From: a virus
Virus record (IMG/VR): IMGVR_UViG_3300025824_000001
Span: 1-34,370 of that record
Length of the DNA stretch: 34,370 nt
Reading direction: 5' to 3' (one strand)
Shown here: positions 23,809-31,183 of the stretch, one piece after another
Layout: each line of letters starts with the position of its first letter
How positions within the stretch are numbered: the stretch's first letter is position 1
Made by a program: the position numbers and the translations under genes
Notes under the pieces: generated by a model
Told to the model about the DNA's origin: nothing
Seen by the model: only the letters and a program-made list of their open reading frames with translations
The model's database searches: none

Positions 23809-25183
23809 CGGTTCCAGTTTTAACTTTTAATGAAAATTCCTTGTTCTGATTATCAGACCTATCCCCCCTGTCACTCTTTAGAACATCCCCGCCATCAACC
23901 GGCTCCAGATCCATCAATACGAGGTATTGATTCCATGTGATTACATTGTTGTTATAGGCTATCTCTGCTGACTTGGTATTATATGACAGAGCTATAGCTT
24001 TTTCCTTAAATGCCTCTTGAAGTGCCTGTATATGGGAGAAGTCAGTACGCAACTCAAAGCCATATTCACGCATATTAAGCCTGTCAGTATAATATTGATC
24101 TTCATTTTCGACAAGCGGAATAACGGTATCCTGGTACAGCCTTCTTACTGCCTGTACCTGATTCTCGAATGTAGCTCCCAGCATATAAGTCTTATAAAGC
24201 TCCGGAGGTACCTTGAAGCCATTTGATATTATCATGGCATTATTAGAAAATTCTTTATAAATACCAATCTCTTCAGAGTTAAGAATCGTTCTGATGAAAT
24301 CTATATCATAATGAGCTATGAGAAATTGTTTTTGATTATCCTTTAGTCCATATTCCTTTTTGAAGGTCTCATCAATCTCCTTTTTGGCATCATGGCTTAA
24401 TGGTATCTGCGTGCCTTGAGCATCTTTATTATTGGCTTTGATGATTCCCTGCATGCCACGTGACTTGAGTATCACGTTCATCGCTTCAAAAGTAAGCTGT
24501 GTATTGGTAATAGGGTAACGGAGGTTTTCTAATCGTGATGTACCGATAATGGAACTACCTACTTTAGATATATTAATATCATTGAAATGTATGATATTAT
24601 CAGGGTCAAACTTTCGTATCGGATCACGATCTGTGAGACAATACATCTCAACAATCCCCTTCAGGTCAATCTGATCAAATAGTTTTCCTGTCTGTTTCAC
24701 TTCTACCCATTCCGAAGGGAGACTGATCATTGACTCAACTGTTGTTATGTCTGTCGGGAATGTTTTAAGAGGGTTGTTGAGATATATATAATTATTGCCA
24801 AAGGTGAAGAACATATAATAACGTTCCTGATTGTATTCCTTTACCGACTGTAAGGGATTAGGTCTATTCACAAATAGTTTCCTGGCATTTATAACAGCCT
24901 TATTGTTTGTGTCCCACGGTATAATATTACCGTCAAGGTCAACAAGATATTTCTTGCCATTAGCTGCCGCACTGGCTAATATATCTATACAGCCATAGAG
25001 TACCGGATTTTCTGCTACTGCCTGCCGGTAGTCATGTGCATTAGAAAGTGACAACCAAGCTGGTTTGTCAACAAGATATTGATAATTTGAAAAGTTTAGC
25101 CTGCCACGATTTATTCCCGAATGCCTTGCAGACCATTGTGAAATAGAATAAAATGTCCTTTCAAGTATATTGCCATCGGCCAT
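23801..25183 (-). CDS. Portal protein, HK97/SPP1-like
   Basis: 460 aa. Typical features are an N-terminal RQAVAENPVLYGCIDILASA helix, a YMFFTFGNNYIYLN strand pair, and a middle domain with IIHFNDINISK and SSIIGTSRLENLRYPITN. A long C-terminal helix region (FSNNAMIISNGFKVPPELY; FENQVQAVRRLYQDTVIPLV) follows. It forms the dodecameric ring at one capsid vertex through which the terminase packages DNA. A possible operator/-7 box lies 12-27 bp before the ATG. Identification is strong at family level. Confidence 0.92.
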   Translation of the reverse strand: MADGNILERTFYSISQWSARHSGINRGRLNFSNYQYLVDKPAWLSLSNAHDYRQAVAENPVLYGCIDILASAAANGKKYLVDLDGNIIPWDTNNKAVINARKLFVNRPNPLQSVKEYNQERYYMFFTFGNNYIYLNNPLKTFPTDITTVESMISLPSEWVEVKQTGKLFDQIDLKGIVEMYCLTDRDPIRKFDPDNIIHFNDINISKVGSSIIGTSRLENLRYPITNTQLTFEAMNVILKSRGMQGIIKANNKDAQGTQIPLSHDAKKEIDETFKKEYGLKDNQKQFLIAHYDIDFIRTILNSEEIGIYKEFSNNAMIISNGFKVPPELYKTYMLGATFENQVQAVRRLYQDTVIPLVENEDQYYTDRLNMREYGFELRTDFSHIQALQEAFKEKAIALSYNTKSAEIAYNNNVITWNQYLVLMDLEPVDGGDVLKSDRGDRSDNQNKEFSLKVKTGTDE

Positions 25184-25194
25184 ATAAAAAGCTT

Positions 25195-25210
25195 TCCTAC
25201 AAAATTAGGA
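25195..25210 (-). promoter_or_regulatory. Promoter -7 box inside an inverted repeat, upstream of portal
   Basis: TCCTA-6-TAGGA inverted repeat. On the minus strand its spacer completes TAATTTTG (25200-25207), matching the Bacteroidetes -7 consensus TAnnTTTG. The predicted start of transcription would be about 10 bp before the portal ATG. A TTTG -33 box at 19-21 bp was not found. A related inverted repeat (TTCCTA-7-TAGGAA) is at 5323-5341. Confidence 0.45.
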
Positions 25211-25276
25211 CAGCCTTATCTAAATAGTACTATATGGACGCTTGGTTGTGTCCGATAGTTGGACTGAATGTGTGGT

Positions 25277-25810
25277 TTATATGAGAATTTCAGTTTTTAA
25301 TATATCATCGAGCTTCTCATACTTGTAATCGAATGTATCATATCCCCCACATTTAGGACAAATATCAACCATATTTTCATCTTTTCGGATATCATTTGCC
25401 CTTACTTTTGCATAACATTCGGAACATTCAACCAAAGAATTTTTATGTTTATAGAAATATTCCGGTTCCGATATGTGGTGAACTTCCTGTGTTTTTATTT
25501 CGACATTAATGTTCAACCCCGGATGTTTTTTCTCCGTACATTCACGGTATAGTTTTTCGCTTAATCCCTCGTCTATTATATGACCTTCAATGATAAAATA
25601 ACCTTTCTTTGAACATTTACCTTTTGCAGGAATAATGCGTTCTGCTTTTATTTCGCCAATATAGACACCTTTATTATCTAACCATTCCGGCTTACCAAAT
25701 CCTTCATATTTAAATGTCGTTTCGGGTCGCAAAGGAATATAACTTGTGGTGCTAAAAGCATGTGGGTTTCTCTTAATGCTTTTTCTGATGATTTTAATTA
25801 GTGTTGTCAT
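25277..25810 (-). CDS. Zinc-ribbon protein of unknown function
   Basis: 177 aa. The C-terminus carries two CxxC knuckles, CSEC (about 128-131) and CPKC (about 147-150), spaced as a zinc ribbon. The rest is a mixed alpha/beta region (GVYIGEIKAERIIPAKGKC) resembling small domains of phage proteins. It overlaps the upstream gene by 4 nt (ATGA). Its position between the terminase and portal regions suggests a non-structural accessory, perhaps nucleic-acid-binding. Confidence 0.68.
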   Translation of the reverse strand: MTTLIKIIRKSIKRNPHAFSTTSYIPLRPETTFKYEGFGKPEWLDNKGVYIGEIKAERIIPAKGKCSKKGYFIIEGHIIDEGLSEKLYRECTEKKHPGLNINVEIKTQEVHHISEPEYFYKHKNSLVECSECYAKVRANDIRKDENMVDICPKCGGYDTFDYKYEKLDDILKTEILI

Positions 25811-26238
25811 GATTTCAGTTTAAGTTCTTCGCCGGTTAATTCATAATATAAATTCTGAATCTGATGGATATATTTAAATCTTCTGTTTACTTCATAGGGA
25901 ACAAGACCTAATAATAAAACCCGCCACCGACCAGAAAACTCCTCTTTGGTTGCTGTTGTTGTTGTAAATGGTATTATTGCCATCACAATAAAAGAGTTGC
26001 AAAATTTAACACCATCTATTCCAAACTCCGCTAAACGTTCTTTAGTTATAGGGACACCTTCAACAAAATCAATTTTTATTGAATAGCCACCAATGCTTGT
26101 AGAATTATCACGGAATCTAATATTTCCAAAATCATCTATCCCAATAATGGGTAATATTATCTTGGGGTGTTCAAATGGATTTTTCTTTGAGTTATATGTT
26201 AACATTAAATTCCCTATTCTCAACTCTGTTGTTGTCAT
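25807..26238 (-). CDS. Conserved Bacteroidetes phage/mobile-element small protein
   Basis: 143 aa. ELRIGNLMLTY at the start, GVPITKERLAEFGID in the middle and YIHQIQNLYYELTGEELKL at the end follow a pattern I recognise from many small Bacteroidetes phage and prophage proteins (LRIGNxV...GIPLT...VHQLQNLYFALTG). The function of that family is not established. It is coupled by ATGA overlaps to both neighbours. Confidence 0.78.
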   Translation of the reverse strand: MTTTELRIGNLMLTYNSKKNPFEHPKIILPIIGIDDFGNIRFRDNSTSIGGYSIKIDFVEGVPITKERLAEFGIDGVKFCNSFIVMAIIPFTTTTATKEEFSGRWRVLLLGLVPYEVNRRFKYIHQIQNLYYELTGEELKLKS

Positions 26239-26408
26239 GATTGCTTATTTTTATATCCTGGAACATTAAATATCAATTCTACATTATAATATTTATTGAA
26301 GATTAAATCAAGTTTTCTATCTGTAATAGCTACTAATCTGTTGTCTTGATTCCTGAAATAATAACTATTCCCCCTGTGATAATAATATTGCATCCTGTGA
26401 CGTGTCAT
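26235..26408 (-). CDS. 57-aa Tyr/Asn-rich small protein
   Basis: ATG at 26406-26408 and TGA at 26235-26237, overlapping the next ATG by ATGA. The peptide begins MTRHRMQYYYHRGNSYYFRN and contains RLVAITDRKLDLIFNKY. Codon use is ordinary and it exactly fills a gap between two coupled genes, which supports it as real. Function unknown. Confidence 0.6.
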   Translation of the reverse strand: MTRHRMQYYYHRGNSYYFRNQDNRLVAITDRKLDLIFNKYYNVELIFNVPGYKNKQS

Positions 26409-26409
26409 C

Positions 26410-26787
26410 TTATTTGTATCTGAATCCGCAATTTAGTTTTACCGATCGATTCTCCGAATGTATATCTATCGTATCTTCAATTGGATAGAATATAATTATT
26501 AGTTTCCCAGACTTAGTTCCATCATTCCAAAAATAAGCTTCTGAATTATCAGAACGTTTTACTGCTATCCTTGGGAATAATCGTTGTATTTCATCATTTA
26601 GGTCAATATCTTCGCTTGTAATTGCCTTAAGCTTTTCTTTAAAAAGTCGTTCTTTCTCGGCATTAATTTTATGAACATGTTTATCGGTTATCTCAGATAT
26701 ATGATTGTAATCAATTTGCATTTGTTTACTGATATTTGTGAATGCCGTTGAGAATGGAACTGCTTTAAATAATTGTTTTTTAGTCAT
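26410..26787 (-). CDS. Small hypothetical protein
   Basis: 125 aa. An N-terminal helical half (MTKKQLFKAVPFSTAFTNIS, KLKAITSEDIDLNDEIQRLF) is followed by a beta-rich C-terminal half (GKLIIIFYPIEDTIDIHSE). No motif identifies it. It belongs to the accessory block between terminase and portal, starting two bases after the preceding small ORF's stop. Confidence 0.65.
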   Translation of the reverse strand: MTKKQLFKAVPFSTAFTNISKQMQIDYNHISEITDKHVHKINAEKERLFKEKLKAITSEDIDLNDEIQRLFPRIAVKRSDNSEAYFWNDGTKSGKLIIIFYPIEDTIDIHSENRSVKLNCGFRYK

Positions 26788-26789
26788 GG

Positions 26790-26960
26790 CTATTTATTTT
26801 TAAAATATAATCCCTCTATCCCTTCCCTAATTTGTGCTATAGTCTGATTAGAATAATATATCATTGCTTTGTTGAAATCACTAAGAAGCTTAATTGGATT
26901 AATTTCCGTTTCAACCAACGGGATTTCCTTTGAATTGATTTTACTTTTAAGGTAGTTCAA
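26790..26960 (-). CDS. 56-aa short ORF with TTG start
   Basis: The frame is open between a TAA and the stop at 26790-26792. The peptide includes KEIPLVETEINPIKLLSDF and AQIREGIEGLYFKNK and looks protein-like. There is no ATG; the best start is TTG at 26958-26960, overlapping the preceding gene end by 14 nt. It lies snugly between neighbours (2 nt to the next ATG). Start codon uncertain. Confidence 0.5.
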   Translation of the reverse strand: MNYLKSKINSKEIPLVETEINPIKLLSDFNKAMIYYSNQTIAQIREGIEGLYFKNK

Positions 26961-27279
26961 TTATCTTTAGATATTCATTAACGATCTTTCTGTTTTTTTT
27001 GTCCAGAACATCAATCACTTCGCCGTTGATGTTCATTAATATAGAATTGGGTTTGTATTTTAGCCTTTTTGCTTGTTCTTGCATAGCCCTCACAATATCT
27101 AACTGTTCATATAATTTCTGTCCTTGTCTATCTGCTTCGGTTATCCGTGCAGTATTCCCCACTCTTGAAATTGCTTCTCTTATATCAAAAGAATTCCTTT
27201 TACTTAACAACATCCCCGGAGCCACAGCGCAAATGAGTGCACCTAATCCTATCTTCTTAAAAAATTCTGATCGTGTCAT
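26947..27279 (-). CDS. Small protein with N-terminal hydrophobic/export-like segment
   Basis: 110 aa. MTRSEFFKKIGLGALICAVA and a following PGMLLS resemble a signal or membrane anchor; the twin-Arg motif of Tat signals is absent. The rest is charged helix (LYEQLDIVRAMQEQAKRL) with a short INGEVIDVLD strand. Similar small proteins with a FFKK...G start occur near head genes in Bacteroidetes phages. Function unknown. A repeated box lies just upstream at 27291-27305. Confidence 0.7.
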   Translation of the reverse strand: MTRSEFFKKIGLGALICAVAPGMLLSKRNSFDIREAISRVGNTARITEADRQGQKLYEQLDIVRAMQEQAKRLKYKPNSILMNINGEVIDVLDKKNRKIVNEYLKIIELP

Positions 27280-27290
27280 GGTTCAATCTT

Positions 27291-27305
27291 TTACACAAAT
27301 TTACT
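27291..27305 (-). promoter_or_regulatory. Repeated box with TAAATTTG, copy 1
   Basis: 15 bp identical to 27611-27625 (plus strand TTACACAAATTTACT). On the minus strand it holds TAAATTTG, the TAnnTTTG -7 consensus, 12-25 bp before the ATG at 27279. No proper TTTG -33 box at 19-21 bp. Could be a weak promoter or operator. Confidence 0.4.
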
Positions 27306-27591
27306 CTAATATAAAATCAGGGAAATTAAGGATATGAGATAGTTTTACTCCAGTATCAGCCAATCCTGTAATATAATCAACATCATGCTGAAGTGTATTT
27401 ATTCCCCTCCATTTACTTAATATCTCTAAAGAAGAACAGATATTAATAATAGTAGCCTTATGTTTTATAGTTGCTGTCTCTATTATTGCCTCACATTCAT
27501 TATAGTTAGCATGATATATTTCAGCAACTAACTTAATTTTTATTTGCTCTATCTTGCTCTTTTTAAACTTAGACAATTGATCTGACTTCAT
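27301..27591 (-). CDS. Small helical hypothetical protein
   Basis: 96 aa, Lys/Ile-rich. A basic N-terminus (MKSDQLSKFKKSKIEQIKIK) precedes a helical body with three Cys/His-type residues (HANYNECEAII, INICSSLEIL). No known motif. Its promoter-like box lies at 27611-27625. Confidence 0.62.
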   Translation of the reverse strand: MKSDQLSKFKKSKIEQIKIKLVAEIYHANYNECEAIIETATIKHKATIINICSSLEILSKWRGINTLQHDVDYITGLADTGVKLSHILNFPDFILE

Positions 27592-27610
27592 AATTATATA
27601 TTCATTTTAG

Positions 27611-27625
27611 TTACACAAATTTACT
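27611..27625 (-). promoter_or_regulatory. Repeated box with TAAATTTG, copy 2
   Basis: Second copy of the 15-bp box, 20-34 bp before the ATG at 27591. On the minus strand TAAATTTG (27616-27623) fits a -7 element. The only upstream TTTG is about 32 bp away (27656-27659), too far for standard spacing. Confidence 0.4.
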
Positions 27626-27661
27626 ATTTTTTGTAGTATATACCACTATCAATTACAAATA

Positions 27662-27895
27662 TTACTGATCTTCTTCTATTATTACGGATTCACGACAAAA
27701 TATTTTATTCGGATTGGCATTAATCCTCTGGTCTATCACCTCAATCAACCACATGCCACGTCTGCCGGGAAGCTTCCTTGCCTTGTGATTGCCAGGCAAC
27801 ATACCATTTTCACACCTACGTTTAACAGTCCGTGCAGATACCTTCTTGCCTCTGAACTTAAAAATCCTGCTATATTCAATTGCTGTGCAGATCAT
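27662..27895 (-). CDS. Small HTH (MerR/excisionase-like) DNA-binding protein
   Basis: 77 aa. The central part KKVSARTVKRRCENGMLPG followed by basic KARKLPGRRGMWLIEV fits the winged HTH_17/excisionase pattern: a recognition helix, then a wing with Gly/Arg, then a strand. It probably binds DNA as an excisionase-like factor, regulator, or terminase accessory. Its position between terminase and portal genes does not decide. No integrase is present in the window. Confidence 0.72.
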   Translation of the reverse strand: MICTAIEYSRIFKFRGKKVSARTVKRRCENGMLPGNHKARKLPGRRGMWLIEVIDQRINANPNKIFCRESVIIEEDQ

Positions 27896-27909
27896 ATAAT
27901 TTACTTATT

Positions 27910-27975
27910 TCAACTTTCATCATTAATATCTTCAATAGACTTATAGGGATTGCCAAATAATGGTAATTTTTTCAT
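27910..27975 (-). CDS. 21-aa peptide with ATGA coupling
   Basis: ATG at 27973-27975 overlaps the stop of the upstream gene (ATGA); TGA at 27910-27912. Peptide MKKLPLFGNPYKSIEDINDE(S) looks protein-like but is very short. Confidence 0.3.
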   Translation of the reverse strand: MKKLPLFGNPYKSIEDINDES

Positions 27976-28307
27976 AATGTTATTTTTATCGGTTTATTAT
28001 AGTGTTCGCATTCAGGATTACAGCAATAACGTTTTCCAAATATCCAGGGTTTTCTTAGTGCTGACGAATGACACGCAGGGCAAAAGCCCGATGAATTTAA
28101 AGCATATCGTATAATTCGTGGTAATGGAAATTTTGGTGGTAACATCTTCTTTACCGGCTCTACTCCGATATGATACCTTAAATCGAGGTACATATTATAA
28201 GAACATCTATCCTGATGAGTCCCGAACCATTCATTAAGAGCAAATGACTCTGTTTCGTTTTCGGGAGTTATGACCAACATCCCTGATTCAGTTATTCGTG
28301 CTTTCAT
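27972..28307 (-). CDS. Zinc-knuckle small protein
   Basis: 111 aa. A strand-rich start (MKARITESGMLVITPENETE) of a type common in Bacteroidetes phage small proteins. The C-terminal half has CPAC (about 76-79) and CCNPEC (about 94-99), giving a treble-clef or zinc-ribbon with HYNKP after it. It overlaps the upstream two-span membrane protein by 4 nt. Nucleic-acid or protein binding is likely, but no specific role is known. Confidence 0.7.
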   Translation of the reverse strand: MKARITESGMLVITPENETESFALNEWFGTHQDRCSYNMYLDLRYHIGVEPVKKMLPPKFPLPRIIRYALNSSGFCPACHSSALRKPWIFGKRYCCNPECEHYNKPIKITL

Positions 28308-28780
28308 GAGGTTTGTTTTTTCTCAGTATTCAGTTTCATTAAGAGTTCAATATCTTCTTCACGGAAACAGCCCTGCACCTTACCGTCTGCATCAAAACAA
28401 GTATAAGAATTATCTTCACCAATAGATCGTATGACAAGATTACCGGCTCTTTGTCCTACTTTAAACTTGGCTAGAGGAAGCGGATTCTTAAGTTTGTAAA
28501 TCTCATATTCCTTTTTCTTCAAAGCAATTTCAAGTTGTTCATTAAGATGCTTTACATGTACAAGTGTTCTATCCTTTGCAATATAATCCATCACTGGCTC
28601 CTCCTCTTTGTCTGGCCAAAATACTAAAGTAAAAAATATCACGAACCCGTAACCAATTTCTGAAAATAATACAGCTAGTATCTTTCCTGACTCAGCACTA
28701 ATCATTATGAGATAGCTAACAGAAATAAACAAAGCTGTTACAAGTAAAATCAATACATAAAATCCGATTCCTTTTTTCAT
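28304..28780 (-). CDS. Two-span membrane protein with C-terminal soluble domain
   Basis: 158 aa. Two hydrophobic helices (about 7-27 FYVLILLVTALFISVSYLI and 33-54) are joined by a short loop. A coiled-coil-like section follows (VKHLNEQLEIALKKKEYEI), then a C-terminal ~50 aa with strands (FKVGQRAGNLVIRSI, YTCFDADGKVQGCF). It would sit in the inner membrane with the C-terminal part in the cytoplasm. No recognised family. Confidence 0.68.
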   Translation of the reverse strand: MKKGIGFYVLILLVTALFISVSYLIMISAESGKILAVLFSEIGYGFVIFFTLVFWPDKEEEPVMDYIAKDRTLVHVKHLNEQLEIALKKKEYEIYKLKNPLPLAKFKVGQRAGNLVIRSIGEDNSYTCFDADGKVQGCFREEDIELLMKLNTEKKQTS

Positions 28781-28795
28781 AATTTTAATTTTTAG

Positions 28796-30040
28796 TTATT
28801 CTTTAAACAATCCATAATAATGTTCCAGATATGCGGCTAAACCAGCCAAGCTATCAGCTCCGTCATCTTCTTTGGTTGATGTTTTAAGTAGTTTGCAAGC
28901 CTGATTCATGAGGTTCTGTAGAACATGATTAGGCTCTTCCGGGAAATAGAAATAATACTTTACAAGTCCTGAATTGGCAAGTATCCGGTGCATCTTATTA
29001 GCCTTCGAATATTGACCGAATATCTCCACCGAGGGTAATAACTCCCGCATCCTGCGTGTGAAATAAGCCCCAAAGCTATTTGTTTCAATACATATAGTAC
29101 TGAGTTTGTGTTCTTTAACTTTGCCCTCAACTTGTCCCTCCTGGATGGTCAGGTTCTCCTGATCGAAGATTGCATCAAAGACATACACCCTATTACCATA
29201 TACCCTCGCTATTGGCATGGAGAAATAATCTTCCCCCTCGTCTGCTGTGTCTGCAAAGGCAACGGTAAAATATTCCATCTCCTGCGGGAACTCTTTATAT
29301 CGTTTGAATTTAGGGAATATCTGGCCTTCAAGTTCGGAGACCCATCCACCCAAAACGATATTATCATATTCTTTCGGATCATCATCTCTTAGCCTCCGAT
29401 AATCTTGTAATATGGTATTTGGTATTCTTGACTGATCTGCATCCAAATAACTCGAATGAATATACATGACATTATCAATAATGCAATTATCCCCTCCCTG
29501 TAATCCTTTTTTCTCAAAGAATTCTTTAAAGATCCAGTGTTCTTTAGTTGTCGGGTTTAGTATCAGAATGGTGAGGTTACGTTTTTGTGGGGATCTTATT
29601 GAATAGAATATCTTCTTGAATGTTTTGTAATCCGGCAGTTCCTCGGCTTCATCATTTATGAACAGGTTAAACCCTGATAACGACTTGAGGCTTGCCGTCT
29701 GTCCTTTGCTTCCTGTCTTTATTCCCTTGAATGATATTCTGTTCCCGTTATATTCAATATGGCTCTGCGTATCAATAACCCGGCCTTCGAGGTTTAATAA
29801 TTCAATCTTATCACTCACTTCCGGCTTTACAGAATCTATTATTGACATATTCGTAAACCTAGTATATAGAGTGTTCCAACCATAATTAACAAGTGATACC
29901 AAAGCAAATATTGAGGCGGTATAAGATTTAAGTGAATAACGACCACCGGTAATAATGACGGTATCTATTTCAGGATGAAACTTATCATCAAAAAGTTGGA
30001 ATAACGGCTTGTACTTAATCGAAAGATCAAGATTTTCCAT
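28796..30040 (-). CDS. Terminase large subunit (ATPase/nuclease)
   Basis: 414 aa. N-terminal ATPase: Walker A variant GGRYSLKS at 32-39, where Leu replaces the usual Gly before Lys; Walker B plus catalytic Glu in LFINDEAEEL (126-135); coupling motif LNPTT (161-165). The nuclease domain in the C-terminal half has acidic patches in AFADTADEGEDYF (about 257-269), IETNSFGAYF and DGADSLAGLAAY. It cuts and translocates DNA into the prohead. It overlaps the putative small-subunit gene by 14 nt. Length and motifs fit the Terminase_3/6 group; the variant Walker A is the main oddity. Confidence 0.9.
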   Translation of the reverse strand: MENLDLSIKYKPLFQLFDDKFHPEIDTVIITGGRYSLKSYTASIFALVSLVNYGWNTLYTRFTNMSIIDSVKPEVSDKIELLNLEGRVIDTQSHIEYNGNRISFKGIKTGSKGQTASLKSLSGFNLFINDEAEELPDYKTFKKIFYSIRSPQKRNLTILILNPTTKEHWIFKEFFEKKGLQGGDNCIIDNVMYIHSSYLDADQSRIPNTILQDYRRLRDDDPKEYDNIVLGGWVSELEGQIFPKFKRYKEFPQEMEYFTVAFADTADEGEDYFSMPIARVYGNRVYVFDAIFDQENLTIQEGQVEGKVKEHKLSTICIETNSFGAYFTRRMRELLPSVEIFGQYSKANKMHRILANSGLVKYYFYFPEEPNHVLQNLMNQACKLLKTSTKEDDGADSLAGLAAYLEHYYGLFKE

Positions 30041-30461
30041 CTGTGAAGTCCCTGAATTGTATAATGGGAGGGAATAAAGGATTTTCTTTGTCCCCTGATA
30101 ATTCTGTTTTTTCTTTCCAGTTGTGATTGTTGATTAAAACGAATTTCGTCATGCTTGCATTCAGCTTGTCTGCCGTGCCATATTTCTTGAGCTTTATCTC
30201 CTGTATTTTCTTTGACTTCTCAATAAGCTTGGAAAACGAGGTAAATTTTTCACATAAATAACTTATAAGTTCCGGATATAAATCCTTCTCCAGAAAAAGA
30301 AACTCTTCAAAAAACATATTGTCATGATTTGTTTTTTGCCATGTAATAAGATCATCGCCAAGTTTAAGAGCTCTTTTTTCTGTCCACTTTTCAGGTGGCT
30401 GATATTCTGAACTGAATTGCTTACCGTCTTCCGGTTTTATATTTCCTTTTCCTCCCGGCAT
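30027..30461 (-). CDS. Probable terminase small subunit
   Basis: 144 aa. MPGGKGNIKPEDGKQFSSEY, then ALKLGDDLITWQKT and a C-terminal MTKFVLINNHNWKEKTE. This is the pattern of small subunits in Bacteroidetes phages: Gly-rich start, central helical domain, C-terminal end that contacts the large subunit. It recognises DNA for packaging. The 14-nt overlap with the large subunit strongly supports the pairing. Confidence 0.78.
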   Translation of the reverse strand: MPGGKGNIKPEDGKQFSSEYQPPEKWTEKRALKLGDDLITWQKTNHDNMFFEEFLFLEKDLYPELISYLCEKFTSFSKLIEKSKKIQEIKLKKYGTADKLNASMTKFVLINNHNWKEKTELSGDKENPLFPPIIQFRDFTDGKS

Positions 30462-30474
30462 ATAATCCTATTAT

Positions 30475-30494
30475 GGTATTTATATATTAATACC
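30475..30494. promoter_or_regulatory. AT-rich inverted repeat before the packaging genes
   Basis: GGTATT (30475-30480) and AATACC (30489-30494) with an 8-nt TA-rich centre, 14 bp upstream of the small terminase ATG. It could be an operator or an mRNA leader stem. No T-run follows. Confidence 0.35.
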
Positions 30495-30562
30495 TTATTG
30501 TCTTTTATTATCTCTCTCGGTTTTTATCCCTGCATATTCTTATCCTAGGGTAATTGTTCTAT

Positions 30563-30700
30563 TTAACAATTCAGGCAAAAGCAGCGACCGATCCCTGTGT
30601 CGGATGAATATTTCATGAAATTATGCAGGTCGTGGCTATAAACCGTAAATTCACCACACTTTTTATTCATACTGTTTGCTGTCATCTCTGTTTTTTTCAT
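30563..30700 (-). CDS. 45-aa Cys-containing small ORF
   Basis: ATG at 30698-30700, TAA at 30563-30565. Peptide MKKTEMTANSMNKKCGEFTV continues to a C-terminal IGRCFCLNC, so four Cys might bind a metal. It sits alone between the small terminase and the tRNA-like gene. No homolog recalled. The start could also be either of the internal Met codons. Confidence 0.45.
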   Translation of the reverse strand: MKKTEMTANSMNKKCGEFTVYSHDLHNFMKYSSDTGIGRCFCLNC

Positions 30701-30750
30701 TCTCGATATAATCAGAAAGGGTAGAACTGTGTCAAAACTCCCTTATTTTG

Positions 30751-30824
30751 TGGCGAGGGCAGGACTCGAACCTGCGTACATAGGCTATGAGCCTATCGTG
30801 GAATCATCTCCAACTTACCTCACA
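30751..30824 (-). tRNA. tRNA-like gene, anticodon CAT (Met or Ile2), atypical
   Basis: 74 nt, minus strand. T arm GCAGG-TTCGAGT-CCTGC is perfect. The anticodon arm is ATAGG-CTCATAG-CCTAT, giving anticodon CAT with T33 and A37. Acceptor TGTGAGG pairs with CCTCGCC except the outermost T-C and one wobble. The D arm is poor: only TGGA/TCCA with a 6-nt loop lacking the usual GG. It does not have the GGG/CCC anticodon stem of initiators, so Met-elongator or Ile-CAT is more likely. CCA is not encoded. Phage-borne tRNAs in this position often support translation or mark an att site; no integrase is seen. Confidence 0.65.
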
Positions 30825-30897
30825 TATATATATTTAATATTTTTCATATCCACCTGCAAAATTAACCGTAATATATCGTAAATCCAAATTATATTAT

Positions 30898-30922
30898 AAA
30901 AAAACCATCCCGTTAAGAATGG
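30898..30922 (-). terminator. Rho-independent terminator after the early gene block
   Basis: Minus-strand CCATTC pairs with GGGATGG (about 6 bp including one G-T pair, ~6-nt loop), followed directly by seven Ts. It lies 50 bp after the stop of the 68-aa gene, and would separate the early accessory operon from the tRNA and packaging genes. Confidence 0.65.
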
Positions 30923-30973
30923 CTCTTCGCTTAATTGATCAATAGTCTTTAATCCATAGGCAATAACATTGGT

Positions 30974-31180
30974 TTATACTACAAAATTTACTATTCTTTT
31001 CTCAATCTTTTGTATCCTGCTTTTGTAAATACCGAGCCTCAGTTCACCTTCAATAAGGTATATCTTCAACTCGGATGTCTCCGCAACTTCGTAAATGCCT
31101 TTTATAAACCAGTTGCCTTTATTCTTTGAAGTACCCGTTAAGGCTTCTATATATACCAGGTCTCCGGGGTTAATTGTCAT
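30974..31180 (-). CDS. Small beta-rich hypothetical protein
   Basis: 68 aa. MTINPGDLVYIEALTGTSKN then WFIKGIYEVAETSELKIYLI looks like an SH3-like or other small beta barrel. Last gene before the terminator at 30898. Function unknown. Confidence 0.65.
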   Translation of the reverse strand: MTINPGDLVYIEALTGTSKNKGNWFIKGIYEVAETSELKIYLIEGELRLGIYKSRIQKIEKRIVNFVV

Positions 31181-31183
31181 TGA

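Noticed and set aside
27662-27895. Calling the HTH protein a definite excisionase
   Set aside because: No integrase or att site is visible here; the fold alone cannot separate excisionase from regulator or packaging factor.
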